Assembly (NCBI RefSeq): GCF_009695545.1
Contig: NZ_VUNS01000005.1
Location: forward strand, 124,001 to 188,000
Length of the DNA stretch: 64,000 bases
Origin: Victivallis lenta
GTDB taxonomy: Bacteria > Verrucomicrobiota > Lentisphaeria > Victivallales > Victivallaceae
Direction of reading: 5' to 3'
A program made the position numbers and the translations under genes. This document shows positions 15,729 to 23,956 of this stretch, piece after piece. How positions within the stretch are numbered: the stretch's first letter is position 1; each line of letters opens with the position of its first letter. The notes under the pieces are model-generated. The model worked only from the letters and a program-made list of their open reading frames with translations. It had not been told where the DNA came from and did no database searches.

Positions 15729-16777
15729 GACGTCTTGAACTGGTTCCGACCGTCCCCCATCTGTTTCCCGCGACGCTCGATGCGATCCGGGAACCGCTTT
15801 TTTCGCATCGCAGCGAGCGCTTCAGTTCCCTTTTCCGGGCTACTGCGGGCCATCTTCAGAGGATCAGCGGCCAACGCTTCCACCCGGTCATCGCGGCCGG
15901 AACCGGCACCTGGGCGAACGAGCTCATGGTCTGGAATACGGCGCCGGGCGCGCGCAGGCTGCTCGTCGTATCGAACGGCGAATTCGGCGACCGGCTGCTG
16001 AAGCAGTGCCGGATCTGCCGGCCCGACACGATCGCGCTGAAACTCGATTGGGGCGAAGCGTACGACAGCGAGAAGATCGAATCCTGCCTGGCCGCCCATC
16101 CCGATGTCGACTGGATTTTCGGTGTTGCGACTGAAACCAGCTGCGGCCGGGCGAACGACATTGCGCTGCTTGAGCGGATCGCCGGGCCGCGCGGCATCCG
16201 GATCGCGCTCGACGGCGTCAGCGCGGTCGGCCTGGCGCCGGAGCTCTTCAAACACGGCTGCGTCCGTGTCGTGACCGCTTCGAGCGGCAAGGCGCTGGCC
16301 GGGCTGCCGGGCATTTCGATTCTCTTTCTCGACAATGCCGTGAAGCCCGCCGCTTCCGAAAACCGCCCGGAATCGCTTGACCTGGCCAAGCTCATCGCGG
16401 CTGAGACTTCGTCCGGCATGGTCCGCAACACTTTGAGTTCGATGCAGTTGATGGCGCTTGAGTCGAGTTTGCGTTCGATCGGCGGCTGCATCGAATATAC
16501 GGAGCGGATCGGCAAACTCAAGACGCGCGCGGTCGAAGGGCTCCGGAAGATCGGCATTGAGCCGCTGCCCGGCAGCAACAGCCCGATGGTGACCGCGTTC
16601 CGCCGTCCTCCCGAGCCGCGCTGGAGCAGCATGCTCAAGGCGTGGGAGAGTGCCGGCGTGGATGTCTATTTCCGCCCCTCCTATCTCGAGGAGCGGCAGC
16701 TCTTCGAAATCGCCGCAATGGGTGACCTCCATCCGGAGGACATCGACCGCATGCTCGACGCGGTAAGCCGGCTTTAG
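15725..16777 (+). CDS. Class V PLP-dependent aminotransferase (PhnW/serine-glyoxylate type)
   Basis: 350 residues, usual family length. TASSGKALAGLPG (about 188-200) holds the PLP lysine; DGVSAVGLAPELF carries the Asp that contacts the pyridine nitrogen; TETSCGRANDI and an HxxDxDWIFGV-like strand precede it. The family includes 2-aminoethylphosphonate, alanine-glyoxylate and serine-glyoxylate aminotransferases and related C-S or decarboxylating enzymes; the substrate cannot be fixed from sequence. GAGGTG is 7 bases before the ATG, which overlaps the GNAT stop as ATGA. A supply-and-acylate pathway, making an amine that the GNAT then acylates, is the simplest reading of the operon. The stop codon lies in repeat copy 2. 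Confidence 0.82.
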   Translation: MRRLELVPTVPHLFPATLDAIREPLFSHRSERFSSLFRATAGHLQRISGQRFHPVIAAGTGTWANELMVWNTAPGARRLLVVSNGEFGDRLLKQCRICRPDTIALKLDWGEAYDSEKIESCLAAHPDVDWIFGVATETSCGRANDIALLERIAGPRGIRIALDGVSAVGLAPELFKHGCVRVVTASSGKALAGLPGISILFLDNAVKPAASENRPESLDLAKLIAAETSSGMVRNTLSSMQLMALESSLRSIGGCIEYTERIGKLKTRAVEGLRKIGIEPLPGSNSPMVTAFRRPPEPRWSSMLKAWESAGVDVYFRPSYLEERQLFEIAAMGDLHPEDIDRMLDAVSRL

Positions 16778-16799
16778 AGCTTATTTAGGGATAAGCTCT
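16776..16799. repeat. Palindromic repeat element, copy 2 (short)
   Basis: AGAGCTTAT (16776-16784), 6-base loop TTAGGG, ATAAGCTCT (16791-16799). It shares both ends and the AGGGATAAGCTCT half with the element at 12068-12130 but lacks the inner hairpin, as if deleted. It too begins inside a stop codon (TAG at 16775-16777). Confidence 0.65.
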
Positions 16800-16824
16800 T
16801 AGCCGATTTCGGAACGGGGATGAT

Positions 16825-16856
16825 CCTCCGGGGAAGTCGGACCGCTTTCCCGGAGG
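16825..16856. terminator. Hairpin between convergent genes
   Basis: CCTCCGGG (16825-16832) and CCCGGAGG (16849-16856) with a 16-base loop; only a short T-run (CTTTCCT) follows on the plus strand. Confidence 0.5.
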
Positions 16857-16861
16857 CTTTC

Positions 16862-17407
16862 CTATGCTCCGTTCCCGTCCGACAGGATGATCCAGTATAT
16901 CTGAACGGTGCCGCCGCTGTGCCGGAACTCCCGTTCGAGAACGCCGCCGCGGCGCAGGATGGTCCGGCGCGACCCTTCATTGTCCGCGTTGCATGAGATC
17001 ATGACCCGGTCGAGTCCGAGACTGGAGCAGTACGACAGCGCCAGGCGCAGCATTTCCGCGGCATATCCCCTGCGCCGCTCCGACGGGTGCACGCCGTAGC
17101 CGATGTGCCCGCCGTAATTCCGCAGAAAGCCGTTCAGACGGTGGCGGACGTCGATCATGCCGACGATCCGCCCGTCGTTTTTCCGGACGGCGAAGAAGGT
17201 GGTGGCCGGGACCCAGCCCGGAAAAACCGTGGTTTCGGAGCGGTTCCCTTCCACCAGCGCCAGCCACCCCGCATAGCTGTCCGCCCGGTCGAGCAGCGCG
17301 CTGCCGTGCAGTTCGCGCTCGCCGTGTGCAAAGTGTTCCCGCCGGTACTCCAGCGCCGCCGCCTCGTGCCGCTCGTCCGGCAGGATCAATTCGAGTTCGT
17401 CCGCCAT
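16862..17407 (-). CDS. GNAT family N-acetyltransferase
   Basis: 181 residues. GHIGYGVHPSERRRGYAAEM (about 105-125) is the acetyl-CoA pyrophosphate-binding motif A (R/Q-x-x-G-x-G/A), followed by LDRVMISCNADNEGSRRTIL, motif B with the Asn of small-molecule GNATs. This layout matches the YwlE/YoaA-like acetyltransferase group with unknown substrate. The ATG at 17407 is preferred over the one at 17413 because AAAGG is 8 bases upstream. The unit is monocistronic, between the PilT terminator and the convergent hairpin at 16825-16856. Confidence 0.85.
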   Translation of the reverse strand: MADELELILPDERHEAAALEYRREHFAHGERELHGSALLDRADSYAGWLALVEGNRSETTVFPGWVPATTFFAVRKNDGRIVGMIDVRHRLNGFLRNYGGHIGYGVHPSERRRGYAAEMLRLALSYCSSLGLDRVMISCNADNEGSRRTILRRGGVLEREFRHSGGTVQIYWIILSDGNGA

Positions 17408-17426
17408 ATTCATTGCCTTTCCGCAA

Positions 17427-17456
17427 GAAAAAAGGCGGCCGCTGCAGGCCGCCTTT
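17427..17456 (-). terminator. Terminator of the tandem PilT gene
   Basis: Perfect 10-base stem AAAGGCGGCC/GGCCGCCTTT with 6-base loop, followed on the minus strand by a T-run; 16 bases after the stop at 17473. Confidence 0.9.
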
Positions 17457-17472
17457 CCGGAGGGTTGCCGGA

Positions 17473-19683
17473 TCAATAGGCGTCGTCCGCCTTGTAGTCG
17501 AGCATGTAGGTCTGCATCTCCTCGAGGCTGATCTTGCCTTCGCTGTACAGCGTTTCGAGCGACTTCTGCATCGTGATCATGCCGTCTTTCGCGCCGGTTT
17601 CGAGCAGCGACTGCAGCATGGCGGTCTTGCCCTCGCGCACCAGAGCCTGCACCGGCGGCGTGCCGACCAGGATTTCGAACGCGGCGACGCGCCCTTTGCC
17701 GTCGACAGTGGGCAGCAGCCGCTGCGAAATGATGCCGAGAATCACGCTCGCCAGCTGGAGCTTGATCTGGTTCTGCTGGTGCGACGGGAACGAGTCGATG
17801 ATACGGTCGATGGTCTGCGGCGCGCTGTTCGTGTGCAGCGTGCCGAACACGAGGTGGCCGGTTTCCGCCGCGGTCAGGGCGGCCGCGATGGTTTCGGTAT
17901 CGCGCATTTCGCCGACGAGAATCACGTCCGGGTCCTCGCGCAGCGCGTATTTGAGCGCCGCCGCGAACGAGTGCGTGTCGGAGTGGACTTCGCGCTGCTC
18001 CAGCAGCGACATGATGTTCTTGTGCACGTATTCGATCGGGTCCTCGATCGTGATGATGTGTTCGGCGCGGTTCCGGTTGATGAAGTCGATCATACTCGCC
18101 AGCGAGGTCGATTTGCCGCTGCCGGTCGGGCCGGTGATGAGGATCAGCCCCTGCTGCTTCGTGGTGAGCTGCAGAATCTGCGGCGGCAGGTTCAGGTCTT
18201 CCGGCTTCGGAATCTTGCTGACGATCACGCGGCAGACGATGCCGACCGTGCCGCGCTGGTGGAAGCCGTTCACGCGGAAACGCCAGTTTTCGCTTTCCCC
18301 GGTCTCCTGGTCCATGACCAGCGAGATCGATAGCGCGAGGTCGACTTCGCGGTTTTCTTCGAACTCGACCCGCTGGACCGGGTTCAGGATGCTGTTCAGC
18401 AGCCGCGCCGTATCCTGGCCGGTCAGCACCGGCAGATCGAGCGGGCGCAGTTCGCCGTGGATGCGGAGCACCGGGCTCGAGCCGGCCGACAGCAGAAGGT
18501 CCGACGCGCCGGTTTTCACGGCCGTCTTCAGCAGGCGACTCATGTCGATGAACTGGATATCGGGATCTTCCGCGTCTTCCGCGCTGCCGTATTGACTGGC
18601 GAACGAGTCGACGCCGGACTCCATGCCGCGCAGCATAAGCTGAAGTTCGTCGCGGTTCGACACGGCTTCGTTGGCCGCGTCGAGCGAGATGAAACCGTCC
18701 TTGTAGAGGCGGAAAATCGCGCGGGTGAAGGTGATCATGCCGCTGCTGCCGCCGCGCTTGAGCGCCTCCGCGAGCGCACGCATGTCGCGGTCGCCGACCA
18801 GCTTCTTCACCGTCGGGGTGCCGAGCAGGATTTCGAGCGCCGGAAACATGCCGTTGCCGTCGGCGCGCGGAACCAGCCGCTGCGCGATGATGCCGACCAG
18901 CGCGTTGCCGAGGTCGCTGGCGATCTGCAGCCGCTGCTCCTCCGGATAAAGGTCGACGACGCGTTCGATCGCCTGAACCGTGTCTCCGGTGTGGACGGTC
19001 GTGATGACGAGGTGCCCGGTCATCGCCGCGGCCAGCGCGACCTGGACCGTATCCATGTCGCGCATTTCGCCGATGACGATCACGTCGGGACTTTCACGCA
19101 GCGCCGCGCGCAGTGCGTCGGAGAAGCTCGTCGTGCTCGAGTTGAGCTCGCGCTGCGTCACGAGGCAGTTGATGTCGCGGTGCAGGAATTCGATCGGGTC
19201 CTCGATCGTGATGATATGTTTGTTGAAGTTGTGGTTGATGTAGTTGACCATGGCGGCAAGCGTGGTCGATTTGCCGCTGCCGGTCGAACCGACCACGATG
19301 ATGATGCCGCTCTTGTTCGTACACATTTCGGCCAGCGTCGCGGCCGGCAGACCGAGCTCCTCGAAGAAGAGCGCTTCGCCCGGATAGACCGGACGGGCGA
19401 CGAAGGCCGGGCCGGTCAGCGCTTCGAGGAAGTTCAGGCGGAACCGTTCGCCGGTCGGCAGCGTGTAGGCCGAGTCATAACTGCCGCGGGCGTGGTACTC
19501 CTGTTCGGCCTTCGCGGTCAGGCACTGCTTGCGGAAAGCGTCGATCTCCTGCGCGGTCAGATACTCTTCCCCCTCGGGGAGCACCTGCCCGGACCGCCGG
19601 AATGCCGGCGGCTTGCCTGCGGATACGAAGAGGTCGGATGCCGCCGATTCCATGGCGTAATGAAGAAGATCGCTGATTTCCAT
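17473..19683 (-). CDS. Tandem double PilT-type retraction ATPase in one polypeptide
   Basis: 736 residues, twice the usual 340-380. Two complete PilT modules sit head to tail. Module 1 (about 1-365) has Walker A GSTGSGKS at 132-139, Walker B PDVIVIGEMRD at 199-209 and the His box HLVITTVHT. Module 2 (about 378-736) has GPTGSGKS at 518-525, PDVILVGEMRD at 585-595 and HLVFGTLHT, and keeps the PilT-like VREGKTAMLQSLLETG near its end. PilT hexamers pull type IV pili back. Both modules look active, so this could be a PilT-PilU fusion forming a trimer of dimers. AGGGTGAG is just before the ATG. No pilus genes are adjacent, but pseudopilins occur elsewhere in the window. Confidence 0.92.
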   Translation of the reverse strand: MEISDLLHYAMESAASDLFVSAGKPPAFRRSGQVLPEGEEYLTAQEIDAFRKQCLTAKAEQEYHARGSYDSAYTLPTGERFRLNFLEALTGPAFVARPVYPGEALFFEELGLPAATLAEMCTNKSGIIIVVGSTGSGKSTTLAAMVNYINHNFNKHIITIEDPIEFLHRDINCLVTQRELNSSTTSFSDALRAALRESPDVIVIGEMRDMDTVQVALAAAMTGHLVITTVHTGDTVQAIERVVDLYPEEQRLQIASDLGNALVGIIAQRLVPRADGNGMFPALEILLGTPTVKKLVGDRDMRALAEALKRGGSSGMITFTRAIFRLYKDGFISLDAANEAVSNRDELQLMLRGMESGVDSFASQYGSAEDAEDPDIQFIDMSRLLKTAVKTGASDLLLSAGSSPVLRIHGELRPLDLPVLTGQDTARLLNSILNPVQRVEFEENREVDLALSISLVMDQETGESENWRFRVNGFHQRGTVGIVCRVIVSKIPKPEDLNLPPQILQLTTKQQGLILITGPTGSGKSTSLASMIDFINRNRAEHIITIEDPIEYVHKNIMSLLEQREVHSDTHSFAAALKYALREDPDVILVGEMRDTETIAAALTAAETGHLVFGTLHTNSAPQTIDRIIDSFPSHQQNQIKLQLASVILGIISQRLLPTVDGKGRVAAFEILVGTPPVQALVREGKTAMLQSLLETGAKDGMITMQKSLETLYSEGKISLEEMQTYMLDYKADDAY

Positions 19684-19801
19684 GAATACTCACCCTTGTC
19701 GTTATATAAAATTATTTTACCCAGCATACTTGAAAACCGCAGGTACATCTATTACTTTAGATGTGATATCGCCCGAAAACAACCCCGGAATATGAAAAAA
19801 G

Positions 19802-20245
19802 ATGAAAAAATTACAGATCAGGATTAAAATGGCCGACGGCTGCGCCGATCTGGCTCCCGCCAAGGCACATCCGGACGACGCCGCTTTCGATCTGCGTTCG
19901 CGCGCGGAGCTGGAACTGCCTCCGGGACGGAGCGTTCTGGTTCCGACCGGGCTCTTCATCGAGCTGCCGCCGGGGTATGAGGCGCAGGTCCGCCCCCGCA
20001 GCGGTCTCGCGCTCAGACACAATCTGATGCTGACCAACTCTCCCGGCACGATCGACGCCGGGTATCGCGGCGAAGTCGGCGTGATCATGTTCAATGCCGG
20101 GCAGGAGCCGTTCGCGGTGAAGCGCGGCGACCGCATCGCCCAGATGGTGATCGCCGCTCTGCCGGAGGTCGAGCTTGCGCCGGCGGATTCCCTGTCGGAA
20201 ACCGGCCGCGGCGCGGGCGGCTTCGGCAGCACCGGCCGCAGCTGA
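19802..20245 (+). CDS. dut: Deoxyuridine 5'-triphosphate nucleotidohydrolase
   Basis: 147 residues, standard trimeric dUTPase length. The five family motifs are visible in order: [32 protein letters not shown] (uracil pocket with the catalytic Asp and the discriminating Tyr), [10 protein letters not shown], and the C-terminal Gly-rich [13 protein letters not shown] that closes over the triphosphate. The enzyme splits dUTP to dUMP and pyrophosphate in the cytoplasm. It is divergent from the PilT gene; a possible promoter is TTGAAA at 19730 with TACTTT 17 bases later. The RBS is weak (CCGGAA about 10 bases upstream). Confidence 0.95.
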   Translation: MKKLQIRIKMADGCADLAPAKAHPDDAAFDLRSRAELELPPGRSVLVPTGLFIELPPGYEAQVRPRSGLALRHNLMLTNSPGTIDAGYRGEVGVIMFNAGQEPFAVKRGDRIAQMVIAALPEVELAPADSLSETGRGAGGFGSTGRS

Positions 20246-20278
20246 CGTGCCGGGGAGCTCCGGGGCGGCATCGCCGCA

Positions 20279-21466
20279 TCAGAGTTCAAAGGTCATGGCG
20301 GCCTTCCTTACCGCATCGAGATGTTTCCGGTAGGCCTCTTCCGGCCCCCAGAATTCGATCAGGCAGACCCGATGGCCGAACGGAATATGGCAGAAGGTCC
20401 GGCGCGGCCTGACCACATAGAGCAGGTAGCCGGCGTTGCCCCTGAACCCTTCGAAGCAGGCGGCTTCGTCGCCGCCGTCCATGGTGACCGATGTTTCGGA
20501 TGCGGTGCGATAACGGTTTACCTCGGTCAGTGAACGGCGCGCCAGGGTGCGCCAGAATTCCAGCGAAGCGCCTTCCAGGTTCGGACGGCGGGTCAGGCGC
20601 AGCACGCAGTCGTCGGCGGTTACGGCGTAAAGCTGTTCCGTATCGCCGAAACGGGATGAGGCGAGAATTGCGAAGTTCTCCGGCAGGTCGAGGTCGAACG
20701 GCATATTTTTCCGGCCGTTGGGGGAGGGGAGTTTTCCCGTCTCGCCGACCGAGGCGACCCACGGCACCGGCAGCTTCGGCACGAAGACGACCGGCGCCGA
20801 CTGGTTCAGGCGCAGCGTCAGGGTCACGTAGCTGATCCGGTTGTTCAGCAGAGCGAGCCGGCCTTCGTACCGTTCGATTTCGGTGACGACCCGGTTCAGC
20901 TCCTGCTCGATCTTCAGCGTATCCTCGACCTTGTCGGATTTCTCGAGCAGCGCCAGCAGCCGGGTGCGCAGCGTTTTCAGGTTGTTCAGGCGGATTTCCG
21001 CGTCGACGACGGTGTCGGTGACGTCGGTTCCGACAATGCGGCGGCTGCCGACTGTGCCGAATGCCTCGATTTTCCGCAGGACTTCATCGGCCTTCTCGAC
21101 CGGAATGCGCAGAATGCCGCCGTTGTCGCCGGATTCCTGCACGTATCCGCCGGCCGCCTTGACCAGCTCTTCCGCTTTCCGGAGCACGTCGGGCAGGTTG
21201 TCGACCTGCAATGACAGTTCGGCCGTGTAGGTCATTCTGCGGCCTTTCTGCTGCTCGAACCGGTTGCCTTCCGGCAGGGAGCCGGAGTAGCCGGCCGCAG
21301 GGGCGGCGGGCGCGCTGTCCGCCGCCGCCCAGCCGTCTGTATCGGCCGCCGTCTCGACGACGGCACTGGGGGGCGGCATGGAATCGTTCATCCCATATTC
21401 GACGGCGGTGCAGCTGGCGATCAGCAGCGGCAGAAAGAATAAAGAGACAGCGGGGACGATTTTCAT
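20279..21466 (-). CDS. DUF4349 domain lipoprotein
   Basis: 395 residues. A lipoprotein signal ends with lipobox LIASC at residue 19, followed by a low-complexity Ala/Pro linker. From about 75 the DUF4349 domain begins: MTYTAELSLQVDNLPDVLRK, a long helical hairpin (about 150-210, LKTLRTRLLALLEKSDKVED) and ISYVTLTLRL. Usual DUF4349 proteins have a membrane helix after this; here the C-terminal ~140 residues form a separate domain instead, of a type I do not recognise, with three Cys-bearing strands. GGAGG 8 bases before the ATG at 21466; the frame opens 27 codons earlier without an RBS. Possibly anchored in the outer membrane. A TTGAAA-16-TATTGT promoter lies at 21513-21540. Confidence 0.78.
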   Translation of the reverse strand: MKIVPAVSLFFLPLLIASCTAVEYGMNDSMPPPSAVVETAADTDGWAAADSAPAAPAAGYSGSLPEGNRFEQQKGRRMTYTAELSLQVDNLPDVLRKAEELVKAAGGYVQESGDNGGILRIPVEKADEVLRKIEAFGTVGSRRIVGTDVTDTVVDAEIRLNNLKTLRTRLLALLEKSDKVEDTLKIEQELNRVVTEIERYEGRLALLNNRISYVTLTLRLNQSAPVVFVPKLPVPWVASVGETGKLPSPNGRKNMPFDLDLPENFAILASSRFGDTEQLYAVTADDCVLRLTRRPNLEGASLEFWRTLARRSLTEVNRYRTASETSVTMDGGDEAACFEGFRGNAGYLLYVVRPRRTFCHIPFGHRVCLIEFWGPEEAYRKHLDAVRKAAMTFEL

Positions 21467-21512
21467 GACGGGTTCCTCCGGTAATGCGATACGGTTGAGT
21501 GGATTTGGAGGA

Positions 21513-21540
21513 ACAATACCGCTTCTCTGGTTTTTTTCAA
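21513..21540 (-). promoter_or_regulatory. Promoter of the DUF4349 lipoprotein gene
   Basis: Minus strand TTGAAA (21535-21540), 16-base spacer, TATTGT (21513-21518). Confidence 0.5.
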
Positions 21541-21580
21541 GCCGCATTCGGCGGAAAGTGCGTTTTTTGCGGTGCGGCAG

Positions 21581-22234
21581 TCACTGTTCTCCGGCGGCTT
21601 CCCGGAAGATTCCGGTATAAGCGTCGTACGCCTTCTGATAGCGCGATGCGTACGGCTTGCTGAAACTCTTGGCCGTGTATTCCCGGTAGCGGGTGATTTT
21701 CGGCAGCGCGCGCGTGCAATAGACCCGCAGCTGATTGACGGTCGAAATCTCGACTTCGCTCAACAGCCGTTCGCCGCGCAGCCGTTCGGCATCCGTATAA
21801 CGGATGCCGAACCGTTTGAAGGTGGGGTGCTCTTCGTTCAGCACGGCGCTGCCGAGCCGGGTGAAGTCCTCGAGCACCTGCACGATATCGCGGAACAGCG
21901 CGATCAGGTCGTAGAGATCCTGCTCGCGGGAGGCGGTGTCCGGGCTGGACAGCGTGCGCAGGATCGACTTCGTATCCTCCGCCGCACTCTCCAGCAGACC
22001 GGCGATGATGCCGTAATGCTTCTGCCGCCACGCCTCATCGCGGGCGAAAAGCTCCTGATCGGCGATGAGCGTGCTGACGCAGTCATAGGCCGCATCCCTC
22101 CGCCCGAGCAGGGGAGGAAGGTTCATCTTGATCAGATGATCGGCGCTCCGCGACGGCTTGTGGGGCGGCGCGGAGGGCCGGAGCATTTCCCAGGTCCGTT
22201 TGACCCGGCTCAGGAGCTCGTTGTGCAGATTCAT
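21581..22234 (-). CDS. Hypothetical helical protein downstream of serA
   Basis: 217 residues beginning MNLHNELLSRVKRTWEMLRP; mostly helical, charged, with no signal peptide, membrane segment or Cys cluster. I recognise no family. The C-terminal half contains the long helical runs DLIALFRDIVQVLEDFTRLG and VNQLRVYCTRALPKITRYRE. It follows serA by 62 bases on the same strand and is likely co-transcribed. GAGGTG lies 13 bases before the ATG at 22234; a GTG just before the ATG is an equally possible start. A 6-base GC hairpin (22265-22284) without a T-run separates the two genes and may attenuate rather than terminate. Confidence 0.6.
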   Translation of the reverse strand: MNLHNELLSRVKRTWEMLRPSAPPHKPSRSADHLIKMNLPPLLGRRDAAYDCVSTLIADQELFARDEAWRQKHYGIIAGLLESAAEDTKSILRTLSSPDTASREQDLYDLIALFRDIVQVLEDFTRLGSAVLNEEHPTFKRFGIRYTDAERLRGERLLSEVEISTVNQLRVYCTRALPKITRYREYTAKSFSKPYASRYQKAYDAYTGIFREAAGEQ

Positions 22235-22296
22235 CACGGTTTGCTTCACCTCGTTCGATGAAATCCGGCCGCCGGAACGGCCGGAGGTCCGCCCGC

Positions 22297-23868
22297 TTAC
22301 GGCAGATAGGTGAACTGGAACGCCTTGCTCGCCTTGACCGCATCGCGGATCTTCTCGATCAGCATCTCGGGAACCTCGACGTTGGTCTTGACCACGGTCA
22401 GCGACAGGCCCGATTTCAGGTCCTGCGGCGCACGGATGTCGACGATGTTGATGTTCTTCTCGCCGAGAATTCCGGCGATCCGGCCGATCACGCCCGGCTC
22501 GTCCTTGTACTCGACGAAGAGATGGTGACCGCTCGGCTCGAGGTAGAGCTGGTCGAAATCGTTCAGGCGGGAGATCATGAGGTTGTTTTCGGTGATGGTC
22601 CCGCGAGCGCCGGCCTTGTAGATCAGATTGCCGCCGACGAAGAGGTCGATGCTCATCGCTTCTCCGTAGTGCTTGTTGTTGTCGACCTCGCGGTTGACCA
22701 GCTCGATGCCGGTGTCGGAGAGGAAGTGCTCGGCGTCGGACGGCGCTTTGTCGAGCGCGAATTCCGCCGCGATTCCGGCCGCGATCGGCGGCGTCATCCA
22801 CTTCGCGTACTGGGCGAGATCGCCGTAGAAGCTGGTCTCGACCCGGGTCGGGTTCTCCTTGCCGAGATAGGCGTTGGTCAGGCTGGTCAGCACGTAGGCG
22901 AGCTTCTGGTACTTGCCGTCGAGGCCGTCCGGCAGCGCCTTGTTGACCACGCAGTTGGTCACGCCCTGCTCGAAGTAGGCGATGGTCTGCTCGGCCGCGC
23001 GCTTGGCGGCGACGAAGTTCGCCTCGAACGTATTGGCGCCGAGGTGAGGCAGCATGAGGTCGCAGAGGTCCGCGATCGGCTTTTCGCCGGCGACGTCCTT
23101 CGGATAGACGTCGTTGCAGAAGACGAGCTTTTTCTCGGCCTTGACCGCGCGGAGGTCATCCTCGTTCAGGATTCCGGCGCGGGCGCAGTTGATCAGCATC
23201 GCGCCCGGCTTCATGAGCTCGAGCAGCCGGCGGTTGATCATGCCGCGGGTTTCGTCGTTTTCCGGAATATGGAGCGACACGAAGTCGGAGTCCGTGAAAA
23301 TGTGTTCGATGCTGGTCAGCTCGACGCCGAGCTTTTCGGCCAGCGTGGGGGAAAGCATCGGGTCGTAGCCGAGCACCTTCACCTCGAAGCCGGAGAGCCG
23401 CTTTACGAGAAGCTGCCCGATATGGCCGAGTCCGAGGATGCCGACGGTTTTGCCGGTCAGCTCGCGGCCCATGAACTTGCTCTTCTCCCAGTCGCCCTTG
23501 CGCGTCGAGATATCGGCCGCGACGACATGGCGGCTGGCGGCGAGCATCATGGCGACGACCTCTTCGGCCACGGCGTTGGAATTCGCGCCCGGCGTGTTCA
23601 TCACATCGATGTCATGCTTGCGCGCATACTTCGTGTCGATGGTGTTGTAACCCGCGCCGGCGCGGACGATCAGCTTCAGATTCGGCAGCAGGTCGATGAT
23701 CTCCGGCGTGATTTTTTCGCTGCGGACGATCAGCACTTCGGCGTCGGAGTTGGCCTTGACGAGATCCGCGAGCGGAGTCGCTCCGTCCAGCACCACATTG
23801 TAGCCGCGATCGGACAGCATGGTCGCTGCAAATTTATCCAGCTTGGTCGGAATCAGTACTTTACGCAT
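22297..23868 (-). CDS. serA: D-3-phosphoglycerate dehydrogenase, long form
   Basis: 523 residues, the type I form with intervening and ACT domains. It oxidises 3-phosphoglycerate to 3-phosphohydroxypyruvate, opening serine synthesis. Visible are the NAD loop GLGHIG (146-151) and the catalytic residues Arg230 (NCARAG), Glu262 and His275 (LPHLGA). An allosteric substrate-binding domain covers about 310-445, and an ACT domain about 449-523 (FVEYKDEPGVIGRIAGILGE) is the likely serine-feedback site. GGAG 8 bases before the ATG at 23868. A TTGAAA-17-TATATT promoter at 23912-23940 lies within the end of the next gene. The class V aminotransferase at 15725 is not adjacent and need not be SerC. Confidence 0.95.
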   Translation of the reverse strand: MRKVLIPTKLDKFAATMLSDRGYNVVLDGATPLADLVKANSDAEVLIVRSEKITPEIIDLLPNLKLIVRAGAGYNTIDTKYARKHDIDVMNTPGANSNAVAEEVVAMMLAASRHVVAADISTRKGDWEKSKFMGRELTGKTVGILGLGHIGQLLVKRLSGFEVKVLGYDPMLSPTLAEKLGVELTSIEHIFTDSDFVSLHIPENDETRGMINRRLLELMKPGAMLINCARAGILNEDDLRAVKAEKKLVFCNDVYPKDVAGEKPIADLCDLMLPHLGANTFEANFVAAKRAAEQTIAYFEQGVTNCVVNKALPDGLDGKYQKLAYVLTSLTNAYLGKENPTRVETSFYGDLAQYAKWMTPPIAAGIAAEFALDKAPSDAEHFLSDTGIELVNREVDNNKHYGEAMSIDLFVGGNLIYKAGARGTITENNLMISRLNDFDQLYLEPSGHHLFVEYKDEPGVIGRIAGILGEKNINIVDIRAPQDLKSGLSLTVVKTNVEVPEMLIEKIRDAVKASKAFQFTYLP

Positions 23869-23911
23869 AATAGTATCTCCAGAGTGAATGATGATCCGAT
23901 TCAATTCGCTT

Positions 23912-23940
23912 AATATACCACGCCGGGGGAAGGTTTTCAA
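23912..23940 (-). promoter_or_regulatory. Promoter of serA
   Basis: Minus strand TTGAAA (23935-23940), 17-base spacer, TATATT (23912-23917). Confidence 0.65.
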
Positions 23941-23956
23941 GAGAAGTGCGTGCGAT

